Assembly: GCF_022763245.1 (NCBI RefSeq)
Contig: NZ_JALEGV010000041.1
Location: forward strand, 791,223 to 855,222
DNA: 64,000 nucleotides
Reading direction: 5' to 3'
DNA from: Oricola sp.
Lineage (GTDB): Bacteria; Pseudomonadota; Alphaproteobacteria; Rhizobiales; Rhizobiaceae
In this document: in pieces, positions 43,564 through 52,244 of the stretch
Layout of the letters: each line of letters starts with the position of its first letter
How positions within the stretch are numbered: position 1 is the first letter of the stretch
Made by a program: the position numbers and the translations under genes
Notes under the pieces: generated by a model
What the model was told of the DNA's origin: nothing
The model's database searches: none
Seen by the model: the letters and a program-made list of their open reading frames with translations, nothing else

Positions 43564-44858
43564 ACATCACCGTCGTCGCCATCGGTTTCGTCTCCATGCT
43601 CGCCCTGATGTTTCTCGGCATCCCGGTCGCCGTCGCGATCGTCGCCGTGGGCGCCTTCGGCGGCTATCTGTTCTTCGGCTTCCCGCTTGTCGACATGATG
43701 GGCGGCGTCATCTGGTCGAGCCTCAACAGCCCGTCCATCCTCGCGATTCCACTGTTCATGCTGCTCGGCGAATTGCTGCTGCGCGGCGGCATCGCCGACC
43801 GCATGTATGACGCGCTCGCCGTCTGGCTCAACCGGCTGCCCGGCGGGCTGCTGCACACCAACATCGCCACCTGCGCGCTGTTTTCCGCGACCTCCGGCTC
43901 GTCGGTCGCCACCGCGGCGACGGTCGGCACCATCGCGCTGCCGGCGCTGGAGGAGCGCGGCTACAGGCCGGGGCCCTCTCTCGGCTCGCTGGCGGCCGGC
44001 GGCACGCTCGGCATCCTCATTCCGCCGAGCATCAACCTGCTGGTCTACGGCTCGCTCGCCAACACCTCCGTCGGCCAGCTCTTCGCCGCCGGGCTCGTGC
44101 CGGGCATCCTGCTGGCGGCGCTGTTTTCGGTCTACATCTTCCTGTTCGAGGGCAGGGGACAGGCCGCCGCGACGCCGGTTCCGCTCTCCGTCAAGCTCGC
44201 CCATCTGCGCTTCCTGGTGCCGCCGATGATCATCTTCGGAGTGGTGATGGGCTCGATATACGGCGGCTTCGCCACGCCGACGGAATCGGCGGCCATGGGC
44301 GTCGTCGTCGCGCTGATCCTCGTGGCCGCCAATGGCCGGCTGAACCGCGAATTGCTGGTCAACTGCTCCATCCAGGCGGCGCGTACCACGGGCATGACGG
44401 TGATCGTGCTGGCCTGCGCGCTGCTCTTGAACGTCACGATCTCGATGCTCGGCGTCACCCAGGCCGTCACCAAATGGGTGGCGACCTTCGGGCTCGACCA
44501 GATCGGCCTGATCCTCGTGCTGATCGTCTTCTATCTGATCCTCGGCATGTTCATGGACGCCATGTCGATGCTGGTCCTCACCGTGCCGATCACGGTGCCC
44601 CTCGTGGTGGCGGTCGGCATCGATCCGATCTGGTTCGGCATCTTCATCGTCCTGATGTGCGAACTGGCGCTGATCACGCCTCCGGTCGGCATGAACCTCT
44701 TCGTGGTGCAGGGGATCAGGCGCGACGGCGGATCTTTCTCCGACGTCATCCGCGGCGCGGCGCCCTATGCGGCGATAATGATCGGCTTCACGGTTCTGCT
44801 GCTCTTCGTGCCGGGCATCGCCATGTGGCTGCCGGACACGCTCTCGGCCCGGATGTGA
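43560..44858 (+). CDS. TRAP transporter large permease (DctM family)
   Basis: 432 residues, about twelve membrane helices. DctM signatures include FSATSGSSVATAATVG, LGILIPPSINLLVYG and ITPPVGMNLFVVQGI. It forms the sodium-coupled channel of the TRAP transporter. GTG start overlapping the small permease stop; the racemase-family gene follows after 2 bp, completing a four-gene operon. Confidence 0.92.
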   Translation: MNITVVAIGFVSMLALMFLGIPVAVAIVAVGAFGGYLFFGFPLVDMMGGVIWSSLNSPSILAIPLFMLLGELLLRGGIADRMYDALAVWLNRLPGGLLHTNIATCALFSATSGSSVATAATVGTIALPALEERGYRPGPSLGSLAAGGTLGILIPPSINLLVYGSLANTSVGQLFAAGLVPGILLAALFSVYIFLFEGRGQAAATPVPLSVKLAHLRFLVPPMIIFGVVMGSIYGGFATPTESAAMGVVVALILVAANGRLNRELLVNCSIQAARTTGMTVIVLACALLLNVTISMLGVTQAVTKWVATFGLDQIGLILVLIVFYLILGMFMDAMSMLVLTVPITVPLVVAVGIDPIWFGIFIVLMCELALITPPVGMNLFVVQGIRRDGGSFSDVIRGAAPYAAIMIGFTVLLLFVPGIAMWLPDTLSARM

Positions 44859-44860
44859 TC

Positions 44861-45520
44861 ATGCTGGAGAGCGCGAAGACGCGGGATTGCCGCCTTCTGG
44901 TGATCAATCCCAACACGAACCCGGGCGTGACCCGCCGCATCGCCGAGCACATGGCGCAGCACGCGGCCGACGCCACGGTCGAAGTGGTCAATCCGGCAAG
45001 CGGCCCGTTCTCGATCGAGACCGCCGCCGACCGGGACTGCGCGGTACCCGCCGTGCTCGACCTGATCCGCGCCAACCCCGGCCATGACGGCTACATTCTC
45101 GCCTGTTTCGACGACATCGCCGTCGACGAGGCGCGCGCCCTTGTCGACGCGCCGGTGATCAGCATGGCACAGGCGGCGATCGAGGCGGCGGCCGCGACCG
45201 GCGGACCCTACACGATCGTGACGACCGTCGAGGACCAGGTGCCGACCATCGAGGCGCTGATGCGCAGATACGATCCCGGCCAGGCGGGCACGGTCCGCGC
45301 CTGCCGCGTGGGCGTCGCGGCGGCATCGGCGCGCAGCGCGGAGGCCGAGAGCCTGCTCGACCGCCACATCCGCGCCGCCATCGCCGACGACGGGGCAGGC
45401 ACGGTGGTGCTCGGCTCGGGCGCCTATGTCGGCCGCGCCGGTGACCTGGAGAAGCGCTACGGCATCCGCTTCATCGAGGGGCTGATGGCCGCCGCGGAGC
45501 GACTTGCGCGGCAGCGATAG
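44861..45520 (+). CDS. Asp/Glu/hydantoin racemase family protein, second Cys replaced
   Basis: 219 residues from ATG 44861. The start LLVINPNTNPGVTRRIAEHM is the hydantoin racemase-type phosphate/carboxylate loop. The first catalytic Cys is in GYILACFDDIAVDEARAL near residue 82. Where the second Cys is expected the sequence reads VVLGSGAYVGRAGDL (about 182-196), so Ser replaces it. Two-base racemisation is therefore unlikely and a one-base reaction such as decarboxylation, lyase or isomerase chemistry is possible. It is the last gene of the TRAP operon, so its substrate is probably the imported acid. Confidence 0.82.
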   Translation: MLESAKTRDCRLLVINPNTNPGVTRRIAEHMAQHAADATVEVVNPASGPFSIETAADRDCAVPAVLDLIRANPGHDGYILACFDDIAVDEARALVDAPVISMAQAAIEAAAATGGPYTIVTTVEDQVPTIEALMRRYDPGQAGTVRACRVGVAAASARSAEAESLLDRHIRAAIADDGAGTVVLGSGAYVGRAGDLEKRYGIRFIEGLMAAAERLARQR

Positions 45521-45604
45521 CCGGCGGATTGTGCCTGCGCGGCGAGATGACGCGGTTCGCGGGGCGGAGCGCGCCGCGCCACCGGTTGCCTCGAACCCTC
45601 TTCT

Positions 45605-46021
45605 GTGGGCATCGTGAACCGGAGGGGGCAATCTCGATTGAAGGTTCGGCGGCGACACCTGTTTTCCGGCTTCGTGCGCGCGTTCTGCGTGCTGTCGCTG
45701 ATTCTGGCCGCCTTCTCTCATCGCCCGGCCCTTGCCCGGGATACTGACGCGGCCGCGCAGGCCTTCGTCTTCCCGGACGGCTCCGTCGCGACCAACTGTC
45801 TGACGGGCGGCGGGGACGATGGCGGGCATGGCGGTGCTCCCGAAAGCTGCGAGTTCTGCCGCATCGCCGGCTCCGTCGCGGTGCCGGCTCCGCCGGCCGA
45901 ATTCGAATATTGCACCGCGCTCGCCCGTGACTGGCTGCCGCTGCCGACGCGCAGGCCGCATGCCCGCCAGGCGCTGCGAGTCGTCGCTGCGCCGCGCGGC
46001 CCGCCCGTTTCACGCAGCTGA
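45605..46021 (+). CDS. DUF2946-like exported protein
   Basis: 138 residues from GTG 45605, with GTG 45614 also possible. The N-terminus is basic, then a hydrophobic signal segment (FVRAFCVLSLILAAFSHRPALA). The mature part contains LPDGS-like FVFPDGSVATNCL, a Gly/His stretch (GGGDDGGHGG) and CEFCRIAGSVAVPAPP with a C-x-x-C pair. This fits the DUF2946 family, often found beside copper-handling genes. With the SCO1-type gene 0.5 kb downstream, a metal-related role is plausible. Confidence 0.65.
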   Translation: MGIVNRRGQSRLKVRRRHLFSGFVRAFCVLSLILAAFSHRPALARDTDAAAQAFVFPDGSVATNCLTGGGDDGGHGGAPESCEFCRIAGSVAVPAPPAEFEYCTALARDWLPLPTRRPHARQALRVVAAPRGPPVSRS

Positions 46022-46223
46022 ACATCCTGAACGCGCGGGTCTGAACCCGACCGCGCCTGCCCGGACAATCGCATGGTCTGTCGCTCGACGTGACGAAGGC
46101 CGCGCGTACCGCTGCAGGCGGTCGCGCCCGTGCCGATCCACCCTTTCAAGCGTCAGAGGCGCCCCGCGACGCGGGGCCGTCCTCGATCCATCCCTCCATT
46201 CGGAGACAATTGGGACCCCCGAT

Positions 46224-46481
46224 ATGAAAACCTTTCGCACTGCAATCTATCTCGTGCCGGTGTTCGGCTGGCTGCTTCGCAGCGCCGCGCACGGCGATGT
46301 CCGGGAGAAAGTGTTCTTTCTCCTCAACCTCATCATGATCTGGGCCTTCGCCATCACGCAGCTCGGCTACCCGGCGCTGATCGTACCGGCTCTGGCCTTC
46401 GCCGGAACCTATCTTGCCTTTCTCGTGGTCTTCACCGCCGGCGACCTGCGCGCCGGCGTCGAGATTCCGGCCCGCGCGTGA
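46224..46481 (+). CDS. Small membrane protein upstream of SCO1
   Basis: 85 residues from ATG 46224. Two membrane helices (VFFLLNLIMIWAFAI and ALIVPALAFAGTYLAFLVVF) separated by a short turn (TQLGYP), with a hydrophilic N-terminus that includes a weakly hydrophobic YLVPVFGWLL. No family recognised. It ends 18 bp before the SCO1 gene and is probably in its operon, perhaps in copper delivery or as an oxidase accessory protein. Confidence 0.65.
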   Translation: MKTFRTAIYLVPVFGWLLRSAAHGDVREKVFFLLNLIMIWAFAITQLGYPALIVPALAFAGTYLAFLVVFTAGDLRAGVEIPARA

Positions 46482-46499
46482 TCGTGAAAGGACATTCAG

Positions 46500-47102
46500 A
46501 TGCGTAATCTCAGGATCTGGCTCTATGCGGGCCTTGCCGTCTGCCTGGTGGTGGTGGGAACCGTGCTGGCCTATCAGGCCGTCAACCGCGGCACCGAGAA
46601 CTCGTTTGCGTCCGGCACCCGGCTCGGTGCGCCGTTTGAGCTGATCGACCACAACGGAAACCCCATCACCGAGGCCGCGTTCGCGGGACGGCCGACGCTG
46701 CTCTATTTCGGCTTCACCCGCTGTCCGGAAGTCTGTCCGACCACGCTCTACGAGATGGCCGGTTGGTTCGAGGCGCTGGGCGAGCAGGGCGAGGCGCTGC
46801 AGGCCTTCTTCATCACGGTCGATCCGGAGCGCGACACGCCCGAGATCATGAAGGGATACGCGGAAGCGTTCTCCGATCGGGTGACCGGCATCACCGGCGA
46901 TCCGGCCGAGGTCGAGAAACTGCTCGCCGCCTGGCATGTCTACTACGCGAAGATCTACGACGCCGACGACGACACCGACTACACCATGGACCACACCGCG
47001 TCGGTGTTCCTGCTCGATCGCGACGGCGATTTCAAAGGCACGATCAGCTATGGCGAGAACACGGCCACCGCGATCGAGAAGCTGAAGCGCCTGGCCGAAT
47101 GA
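46500..47102 (+). CDS. SCO1/SenC family copper chaperone
   Basis: 200 residues. N-terminal membrane anchor (LWLYAGLAVCLVVVGTVLAY-like), then a thioredoxin-fold domain with the copper ligands CPEVC at about residues 75-79 and His in MDHTASVFLLD near 163. SCO1 proteins deliver copper to the CuA site of cytochrome c oxidase or act as periplasmic thiol oxidoreductases. No oxidase genes are in the window. Confidence 0.92.
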   Translation: MRNLRIWLYAGLAVCLVVVGTVLAYQAVNRGTENSFASGTRLGAPFELIDHNGNPITEAAFAGRPTLLYFGFTRCPEVCPTTLYEMAGWFEALGEQGEALQAFFITVDPERDTPEIMKGYAEAFSDRVTGITGDPAEVEKLLAAWHVYYAKIYDADDDTDYTMDHTASVFLLDRDGDFKGTISYGENTATAIEKLKRLAE

Positions 47103-47202
47103 AAGACGCGGCGGGCGCGCAGGGCCGCCGCTTCGCCGGCGCCCTTGCGCCCGCCGCATTTTGCCCCTAGCTGACAGGCTCCCTGTTGCCGGAGCGCGCG
47201 CC

Positions 47203-47463
47203 ATGTCGGTCAATCGTTTCCTGGGCGATTCTGTCGCCCGGACCATCATCAAGCTTATCGTCGTCTCGATCCTGGTCGGGATGGTGATGAACGTCTTCGA
47301 CATCTATCCGCTCGACATCTTCTATGCCTTCCGCAATTTCGTGGTGAACCTGTGGGAGAAGGGCTGGGCGGCGCTCGGCCGTTTCGGCGACTGGCTGATC
47401 CTCGGCGGCATGGTCGTCGTGCCGGTCTTCATCCTGTTGCGCATTCTTAATTACAGGCGGTGA
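47203..47463 (+). CDS. DUF6460-like small membrane protein
   Basis: 86 residues from ATG 47203. Two hydrophobic helices (TIIKLIVVSILVGMVMNVF and WLILGGMVVVPVFILLRIL) around an amphipathic middle (FYAFRNFVVNLWEKGWAALG). The pattern DIYPLDIFYAF and the closing LRILNYRR fit a family common in Hyphomicrobiales. Function unknown. It overlaps or nearly abuts the following CAP gene. Confidence 0.7.
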   Translation: MSVNRFLGDSVARTIIKLIVVSILVGMVMNVFDIYPLDIFYAFRNFVVNLWEKGWAALGRFGDWLILGGMVVVPVFILLRILNYRR

Positions 47464-47939
47464 CGGCAATGGACCGGCGTTTCTTCGTGATCGGCGGCGT
47501 GGCCGCGCTGGGCCTCGGCGTCTCCGGTTGCAGCACGGCGGGGCTTCTGGACCTTTCCGTGTCGGGCGGCGACAGCGAGATCGTCACCGGCAAGGTGCTG
47601 GCGAGCGTCAACCGGCTGCGCGCCGCCGAAGGCAAGCCGCGGCTTTCCTCCGACCGCAATCTCGGCCGCCAGGCGCGCGAGCACGCGGAATACATGGCTC
47701 GCAAGGGGCGCATGTCGCATGACAATTTCGCCCGCCGCATGAAGCGGTGGAATATCGACCTGCCGGCCGCCGAAAACGTGGCCGAGGGCCAGAAGGACGC
47801 CGCCGGCATGTTCGAGGCCTTCCGGCGCTCGCCGAAACATTTCGACAACATGCTGGTCGGCGACTTCCGCAAGCTCGGCGTCGGCGTCGCGCGCGACCGC
47901 AACGGCCGCAATTACTGGGTCATGGGGCTCAGCGGCTGA
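47460..47939 (+). CDS. CAP (SCP/PR1-like) domain lipoprotein
   Basis: 159 residues from GTG 47460, which overlaps the previous stop (GTGA); ATG 47469 is the alternative. The N-terminus RRFFVIGGVAALGLGVSGC has a lipobox-like LGVSGC, so it is probably a lipoprotein, and the RRFF start is also Tat-like. The CAP domain covers residues about 45-155, with AREHAEYMARKGRMSHDNF carrying the conserved His/Glu. Role unknown; CAP domains bind lipids or peptidoglycan. Confidence 0.85.
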   Translation: MTAMDRRFFVIGGVAALGLGVSGCSTAGLLDLSVSGGDSEIVTGKVLASVNRLRAAEGKPRLSSDRNLGRQAREHAEYMARKGRMSHDNFARRMKRWNIDLPAAENVAEGQKDAAGMFEAFRRSPKHFDNMLVGDFRKLGVGVARDRNGRNYWVMGLSG

Positions 47940-48845
47940 TCAAAAGACGAACTCGCTCGCCACGCGGTGCAGGATGACGTGCCGGCGCGCGATGGCCGCG
48001 GCGTCCTTCGAATAGCCGCCGCCGATGACCCCGCAGACCGGGATGCCGCGCTGGCGGAAATGGGCAAGCACCATGCGCTCCCGCTGCTCGATGCCGCGAT
48101 CGGTGAGCGACAGCCGGCCGAGCCGGTCCTCGGCATGGACGTCCACGCCGGCATTGTAGAAGACGAGGTCGGGCGTCACCCGGCCGCGCAAGTCTTCCAG
48201 GACCAGCGCCAGCGTCTTCAGATAGGCGAGATCCTCCATGCCGTCCGGCAGGCCGAGATCGTAATCCGAAACGGCCTTCACCGTCGGATAGTTGCGTTCG
48301 GCATGGACCGAGGCGGTGAAGACGCGCGGGTCGTCTTGAAAGATCTCCGCCGTGCCGTCGCCCTGGTGCACGTCGAGATCGAGCACCAGCGCCTGGCCGA
48401 TCTCGTGATCGGCGAGGAGCAGCCGCGCCGCGACTGCGACGTCGTTGAAGGTGCAGAAGCCCGCCCCCTGGCGCGAATTGGCGTGATGGCTGCCGCCGGC
48501 CGTGTTGCAGGCGACGCCGTGTTCGAGCGCCAGCCGCGCCGCCATCACCGTGCCGGCCGTTGCGCATTGCGCGCGCAGCGCGGTGCGCTCGGTTACCGGA
48601 AAGCCGATGTCCTTCTCGATCGCCGCCGGCACCGCGACCGAATAGACCTGGTCGACATAGGCCGGGTCATGCGCGAGCTTCACCCAGGAAGCCGGTGCCG
48701 GCGCCGGCACATGGAAATCGCCCGGTCCGGCCAGCCCCTCCTGCATGATGGCCTCGGCCAGGAGCTGGTATTTCGACATCGGAAAGCGGTGATCCGGCGA
48801 GAATTTTGCGTCATAGGCCGGATTGTGGACGATGGGCAGGCGCAT
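47940..48845 (-). CDS. Histone deacetylase-like family protein
   Basis: 301 residues. Zinc deacetylase motifs: GGSHHANSRQGAGFCTFND with the catalytic His pair, and DLDVHQGDGTAEIF with metal-binding Asp and His. The third metal Asp is expected around NAGVDVHAEDRLG. Bacterial members remove acetyl groups from polyamines, acetoin-like compounds or proteins. It is divergent from an SDR gene 76 bp away, which might share its promoter region. Confidence 0.9.
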   Translation of the reverse strand: MRLPIVHNPAYDAKFSPDHRFPMSKYQLLAEAIMQEGLAGPGDFHVPAPAPASWVKLAHDPAYVDQVYSVAVPAAIEKDIGFPVTERTALRAQCATAGTVMAARLALEHGVACNTAGGSHHANSRQGAGFCTFNDVAVAARLLLADHEIGQALVLDLDVHQGDGTAEIFQDDPRVFTASVHAERNYPTVKAVSDYDLGLPDGMEDLAYLKTLALVLEDLRGRVTPDLVFYNAGVDVHAEDRLGRLSLTDRGIEQRERMVLAHFRQRGIPVCGVIGGGYSKDAAAIARRHVILHRVASEFVF

Positions 48846-48921
48846 GGTCTTTTTGACCTATTGTATTCCTGACAAAAAGCAATCAAGCCAATTCCGCAGA
48901 AAACAGGGGAGGATTGTATAC

Positions 48922-49644
48922 ATGAAGGTTCTGATCACGGGCGCCAGCGGCGGTATCGGCTTTGCGACGGCGTGTGAACTGGCCCGCCGCGGACATCATG
49001 TCGTGGCCGGCGTGCTGAACGCAAGCGAACTCGACGCCTATGAGGGCGTCTCCGGCGTCGAGACCATGCTGATCGACATCACGAAGGCAGAGGATCGCGC
49101 CGCCGCCGCCGCGCATGCGCCCGACGTGCTGATCAACAATGCCGCCGTCGGCATGATCGGCCCGCTGGCGCTCTTCCCGATGGATCGCGTCCGTGCACTC
49201 TTCGAGGTGAACGTTTTCGCCACGCTCGAAATGACGCAGGCGGTCGTTCCCGCGATGCTGGCGCGGGGCTCCGGCCGCATCGTCATCGTGTCCTCCGTCG
49301 CCGGCGTGCGCGCCTCGGCGATGGCCGGGCCTTACGCGATGAGCAAGCACGCGCTGCAGGCGATGGGCTCCAGCCTGCGCGCCGAACTCGAGCCGCAGGG
49401 CATCGACGTCGTCCTGGCCAATCCGGGCGCCTACGGCACCGGCTTCAACGATCGCATGGTCGCCTCCGTGCGCGAATGGCTGAAGCCGGAAGACGCCGCA
49501 CCCTACGAGCCCTTCATAGAGCGCATGTCCGGGATCATCACCATCGACCAGATGGACCCTGCCGGCGCCGGGCCGCACATGGCCGATCTGTGCGAGGCGA
49601 AGGAAACGAAACTCGTCAATCCGATTCCGCCCGGCCTGTTCTGA
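48922..49644 (+). CDS. Short-chain dehydrogenase/reductase
   Basis: 240 residues from ATG 48922 (RBS GGGGAGG). Nucleotide-binding TGASGGIGFATA, NNAAVG, and the catalytic Ser in IVSSVAG with Tyr138 and Lys142 in YAMSK. Classical SDR that probably reduces a ketone or oxidises an alcohol with NAD(P). Substrate unknown. Confidence 0.9.
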   Translation: MKVLITGASGGIGFATACELARRGHHVVAGVLNASELDAYEGVSGVETMLIDITKAEDRAAAAAHAPDVLINNAAVGMIGPLALFPMDRVRALFEVNVFATLEMTQAVVPAMLARGSGRIVIVSSVAGVRASAMAGPYAMSKHALQAMGSSLRAELEPQGIDVVLANPGAYGTGFNDRMVASVREWLKPEDAAPYEPFIERMSGIITIDQMDPAGAGPHMADLCEAKETKLVNPIPPGLF

Positions 49645-49740
49645 TCCGCCGGCGGCGGGATTGCGAAGCCGGCGGTTCGGGGATAACCAGCAAGTCTCCG
49701 CCGATCCTTCCCGCCACCCCGCATCTTTCCGGGTTCCCGC

Positions 49741-51075
49741 ATGTCCGATGCACTTTCCCCGTCGCGCCCGTTCGAGGTGACCAACCGCATGGTCTTCGCG
49801 ATCGCGGCGCCGATGACGCTGGCCTTCCTGACGACGCCGATCCTCGGCATCGTCGACACCACGGTGATCGGCCAGTTCGGCGACGCGGCGCTGATCGGCG
49901 GCCTCGCGGTCGGCGCGCTGATCTTCGACATCGTGTTCGCGACCGTGAATTTCCTGCGCTCCGGCACGACCGGCTTCGTCGCCCAGGCCGTCGGTCGCGG
50001 CGACGAGGCGGAACAGCAGGCGGTGTTCTGGCGGGCCGTCATCCTGGCCGCCGGCCTCGGCGTCGCCTTCCTGGCGCTCGCCTGGCCGATCCGCGAAATC
50101 GGCATCCTTCTGATCGATCCCGGGCCAGGCGTCACCGAGGCGACGCGGGCCTATGTGACGATCCGCATGTTCTCCGCGCCCTTCGCGCTGGTCAATTACG
50201 CCATTCTCGGCCTGTTGCTGGGGCAGGGCCGGGCGATGGCGAGCCTCGGCCTGCAGACGCTTCTGAACGGCATCAACATCGTCGCGTCGGTCTATCTCGG
50301 CCTCGTTCTGGGCTGGGCGATCGAGGGCGTGGCGCTGGGCACGATCCTCGGCGAGGCCACGGCGGCCGTGGTCGGGTTCTGGTGGCTCCTGCGCGGCTTC
50401 GACCCCGCTCATCGACCGTCATGGCGCCGTGTCTTCGAGCGCGCCGCCTTCCTGCACCTCGCCTCGGTCAATCGCGACATCATGATCCGGTCCTTCGCGC
50501 TTCTGGCGGGCTACACGCTGTTTACCCGCATCGGGGCGCATTTCGGCGCGGTGACGCTGGCGGCCAATGCCATCCTGATGAACTTCTTCATGATCGCCGG
50601 CTACTATCTCGACGGTTTCGCCACCGCCGCCGAACAGATCGTCGGCCGCGCCGTCGGCGCCCGCCACGCGCCGGCCTTCTGGCGCGCGGTCAAGCTGACT
50701 TGCCTGTGGGGCTTCGTGCTTGCCGGCTTCACCACCGTGGTTTTGCTGGCCGCCGGCGGCGCGGTGATCGATTTCATGACCACGGCCGAGGGCGTGCGCG
50801 AGATCGCCCGGACCTATCTGCCCTGGGCAGCGCTGACGCCGGTTGTCGGCGTCCTCGCCTTCCAGATGGACGGCGTCTATATCGGCGCGACCTGGTCGCG
50901 CGACATGCGCAACATGATGGTGTCCTCGCTGGCGCTGATGGTCTTGCTGATCCTGGCGCTGACCCCGTATTTCGGCAATCACGGCCTTTGGTTCGCACTC
51001 CTCGCCTTCCTGGGCGCCCGAGGCCTGAGCCTGCTGGCCAAACTGCCGCGCCGCGCGGGCACGGTGTTTGTATAG
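49741..51075 (+). CDS. MATE family efflux transporter
   Basis: 444 residues with about twelve membrane helices in two similar halves. Typical segments are ITLAFL-like MTLAFLTTPILGIVDTTVIG at the N-terminus and AEQIVGRAVGA in the middle. It should export cationic drugs or metabolites by sodium or proton exchange; DinF-type members are the closest by general pattern. Alone on its strand, with a 96-bp gap after the SDR gene. Confidence 0.9.
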   Translation: MSDALSPSRPFEVTNRMVFAIAAPMTLAFLTTPILGIVDTTVIGQFGDAALIGGLAVGALIFDIVFATVNFLRSGTTGFVAQAVGRGDEAEQQAVFWRAVILAAGLGVAFLALAWPIREIGILLIDPGPGVTEATRAYVTIRMFSAPFALVNYAILGLLLGQGRAMASLGLQTLLNGINIVASVYLGLVLGWAIEGVALGTILGEATAAVVGFWWLLRGFDPAHRPSWRRVFERAAFLHLASVNRDIMIRSFALLAGYTLFTRIGAHFGAVTLAANAILMNFFMIAGYYLDGFATAAEQIVGRAVGARHAPAFWRAVKLTCLWGFVLAGFTTVVLLAAGGAVIDFMTTAEGVREIARTYLPWAALTPVVGVLAFQMDGVYIGATWSRDMRNMMVSSLALMVLLILALTPYFGNHGLWFALLAFLGARGLSLLAKLPRRAGTVFV

Positions 51076-51140
51076 GGTCCGCGCGGTCTTCCCGATGTGG
51101 CGCAGGCTCGCTCGAAGGCAGGGTTTTTGACACAACAGCG

Positions 51141-51182
51141 TTTTGCCAATATGAATTGGAAATTCAACGTGAATTGGCAAAA
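51141..51182. promoter_or_regulatory. Inverted repeat just before the nucleotidyltransferase start
   Basis: TTTTGCCAAT and ATTGGCAAAA form 10-bp perfect arms with a 22-bp spacer that itself holds GAATT/AATTC copies. It is AT-rich in a GC-rich setting and abuts the ATG at 51183. It could be an operator, or the coding frame may begin upstream of it. Confidence 0.35.
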
Positions 51183-52226
51183 ATGAGTGATATCAAGCTT
51201 TTGGATGGCGAGAGCATACGCGATTCCGTGGATGCACGGGATCGCTATGAACTCTTGCGTGCCGCCCGGATCGAAGCGCGCCACAGTTTTGGCGGATCGA
51301 TGAAGTTCGAAAGCCGGGGGGAGGCCGAATACCTCATTCGCAGGCCATATGGCAGCTCCACTCGAAAGTCCCTCGGCCGGCGCAGCCGCGAGACCGAGGC
51401 GATCCTGGCGAAATTCACGGAAGGAAAGGCGCGTGTCGATGAGCGGATCGAGGGTCTGCGCAAGCAACTGGAGGATCGCGCGCCGATCTTGCGGGCGCGC
51501 GGTCTCGGGCGTGTGCCGCTTCTGGCCGCCCGCGTGATGCGCAAGCTCGACGATCTGGGCTGGCTCGGGATCTCTCTGATCGTCGTGGGAACGAATGCGC
51601 TCTACGCCTATGAGGCAAGGGCCGGGGTCAGGATCGAAACGGGGATGCTTGCGACCGGCGACGTGGACGTACTCTACGACGCCAGGCGGAAACTGGTCAT
51701 GTCCGGCGAAATCCGGGAGAACGGCCTGATCGGCGCGCTGCAGGCTGTCGACAGATCCTTCAGCCGTTCCGACGCCAAGACCTACACTGCCGCCAACAAG
51801 GACGGTTACATGGTCGATTTGATCGAGCCGCAGGACCATGACAGGTTGATGCGCGGCGGCCCGTCGAAATTGTCCGATCATCCCGATGACCTGGTCGCAA
51901 TCAGCACGGACAGCAGCAAATGGCTGCTCAACGTGCCGAAATTCGAGGGAACGGCCTTCGATGAACGCGGGCTACCGGTCCGTATCGTCACGCTGGATCC
52001 GCGGGTCTATGCATTGCAGAAGCAGTGGATCGTCGAGAACGACTGGAGCCGCGATCCGGCCAAGCGTACTCGTGACTGGCAGCAGGCCCAACTCGTCGCG
52101 CTGATGGCGACCCGGCATCTGGGATTGAGTTTCGATGACGACGCGCTTTCAGGCCTGCCGAAATCCTTCCGCGACCTGGCGCAGGGATTTGACGATTCCG
52201 CCGGCTCCGGGACGGCAGAATGGTAG
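51183..52226 (+). CDS. GSU2403-family nucleotidyltransferase-fold protein
   Basis: 347 residues from ATG 51183; the frame stays open upstream (DTTAFCQYELEIQREL), so the true start may be earlier with a rare codon. The core has LIVVGTNALYAYEARAGVRI and ATGDVDVLYDARRKL, a nucleotidyltransferase-like Gly-x-Asp-x-Asp arrangement (G-DVDVL), then VDLIEPQ and FAVPAP-like segments replaced by SKWLLNVPKFEG. Members of this group (PF12281-type) are compared with the toxin half of nucleotidyltransferase systems. No antitoxin-like partner is adjacent. Confidence 0.7.
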   Translation: MSDIKLLDGESIRDSVDARDRYELLRAARIEARHSFGGSMKFESRGEAEYLIRRPYGSSTRKSLGRRSRETEAILAKFTEGKARVDERIEGLRKQLEDRAPILRARGLGRVPLLAARVMRKLDDLGWLGISLIVVGTNALYAYEARAGVRIETGMLATGDVDVLYDARRKLVMSGEIRENGLIGALQAVDRSFSRSDAKTYTAANKDGYMVDLIEPQDHDRLMRGGPSKLSDHPDDLVAISTDSSKWLLNVPKFEGTAFDERGLPVRIVTLDPRVYALQKQWIVENDWSRDPAKRTRDWQQAQLVALMATRHLGLSFDDDALSGLPKSFRDLAQGFDDSAGSGTAEW

Positions 52227-52244
52227 GCGCCAGCGCCCTGAATG

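Noticed and set aside
48846-48921. Shared operator between HDAC-like and SDR genes (TTGACC...TGACAA and TTGTATAC)
   Set aside because: The arms match poorly, and neither gene has a regulator next to it; could be chance in an AT-rich promoter.
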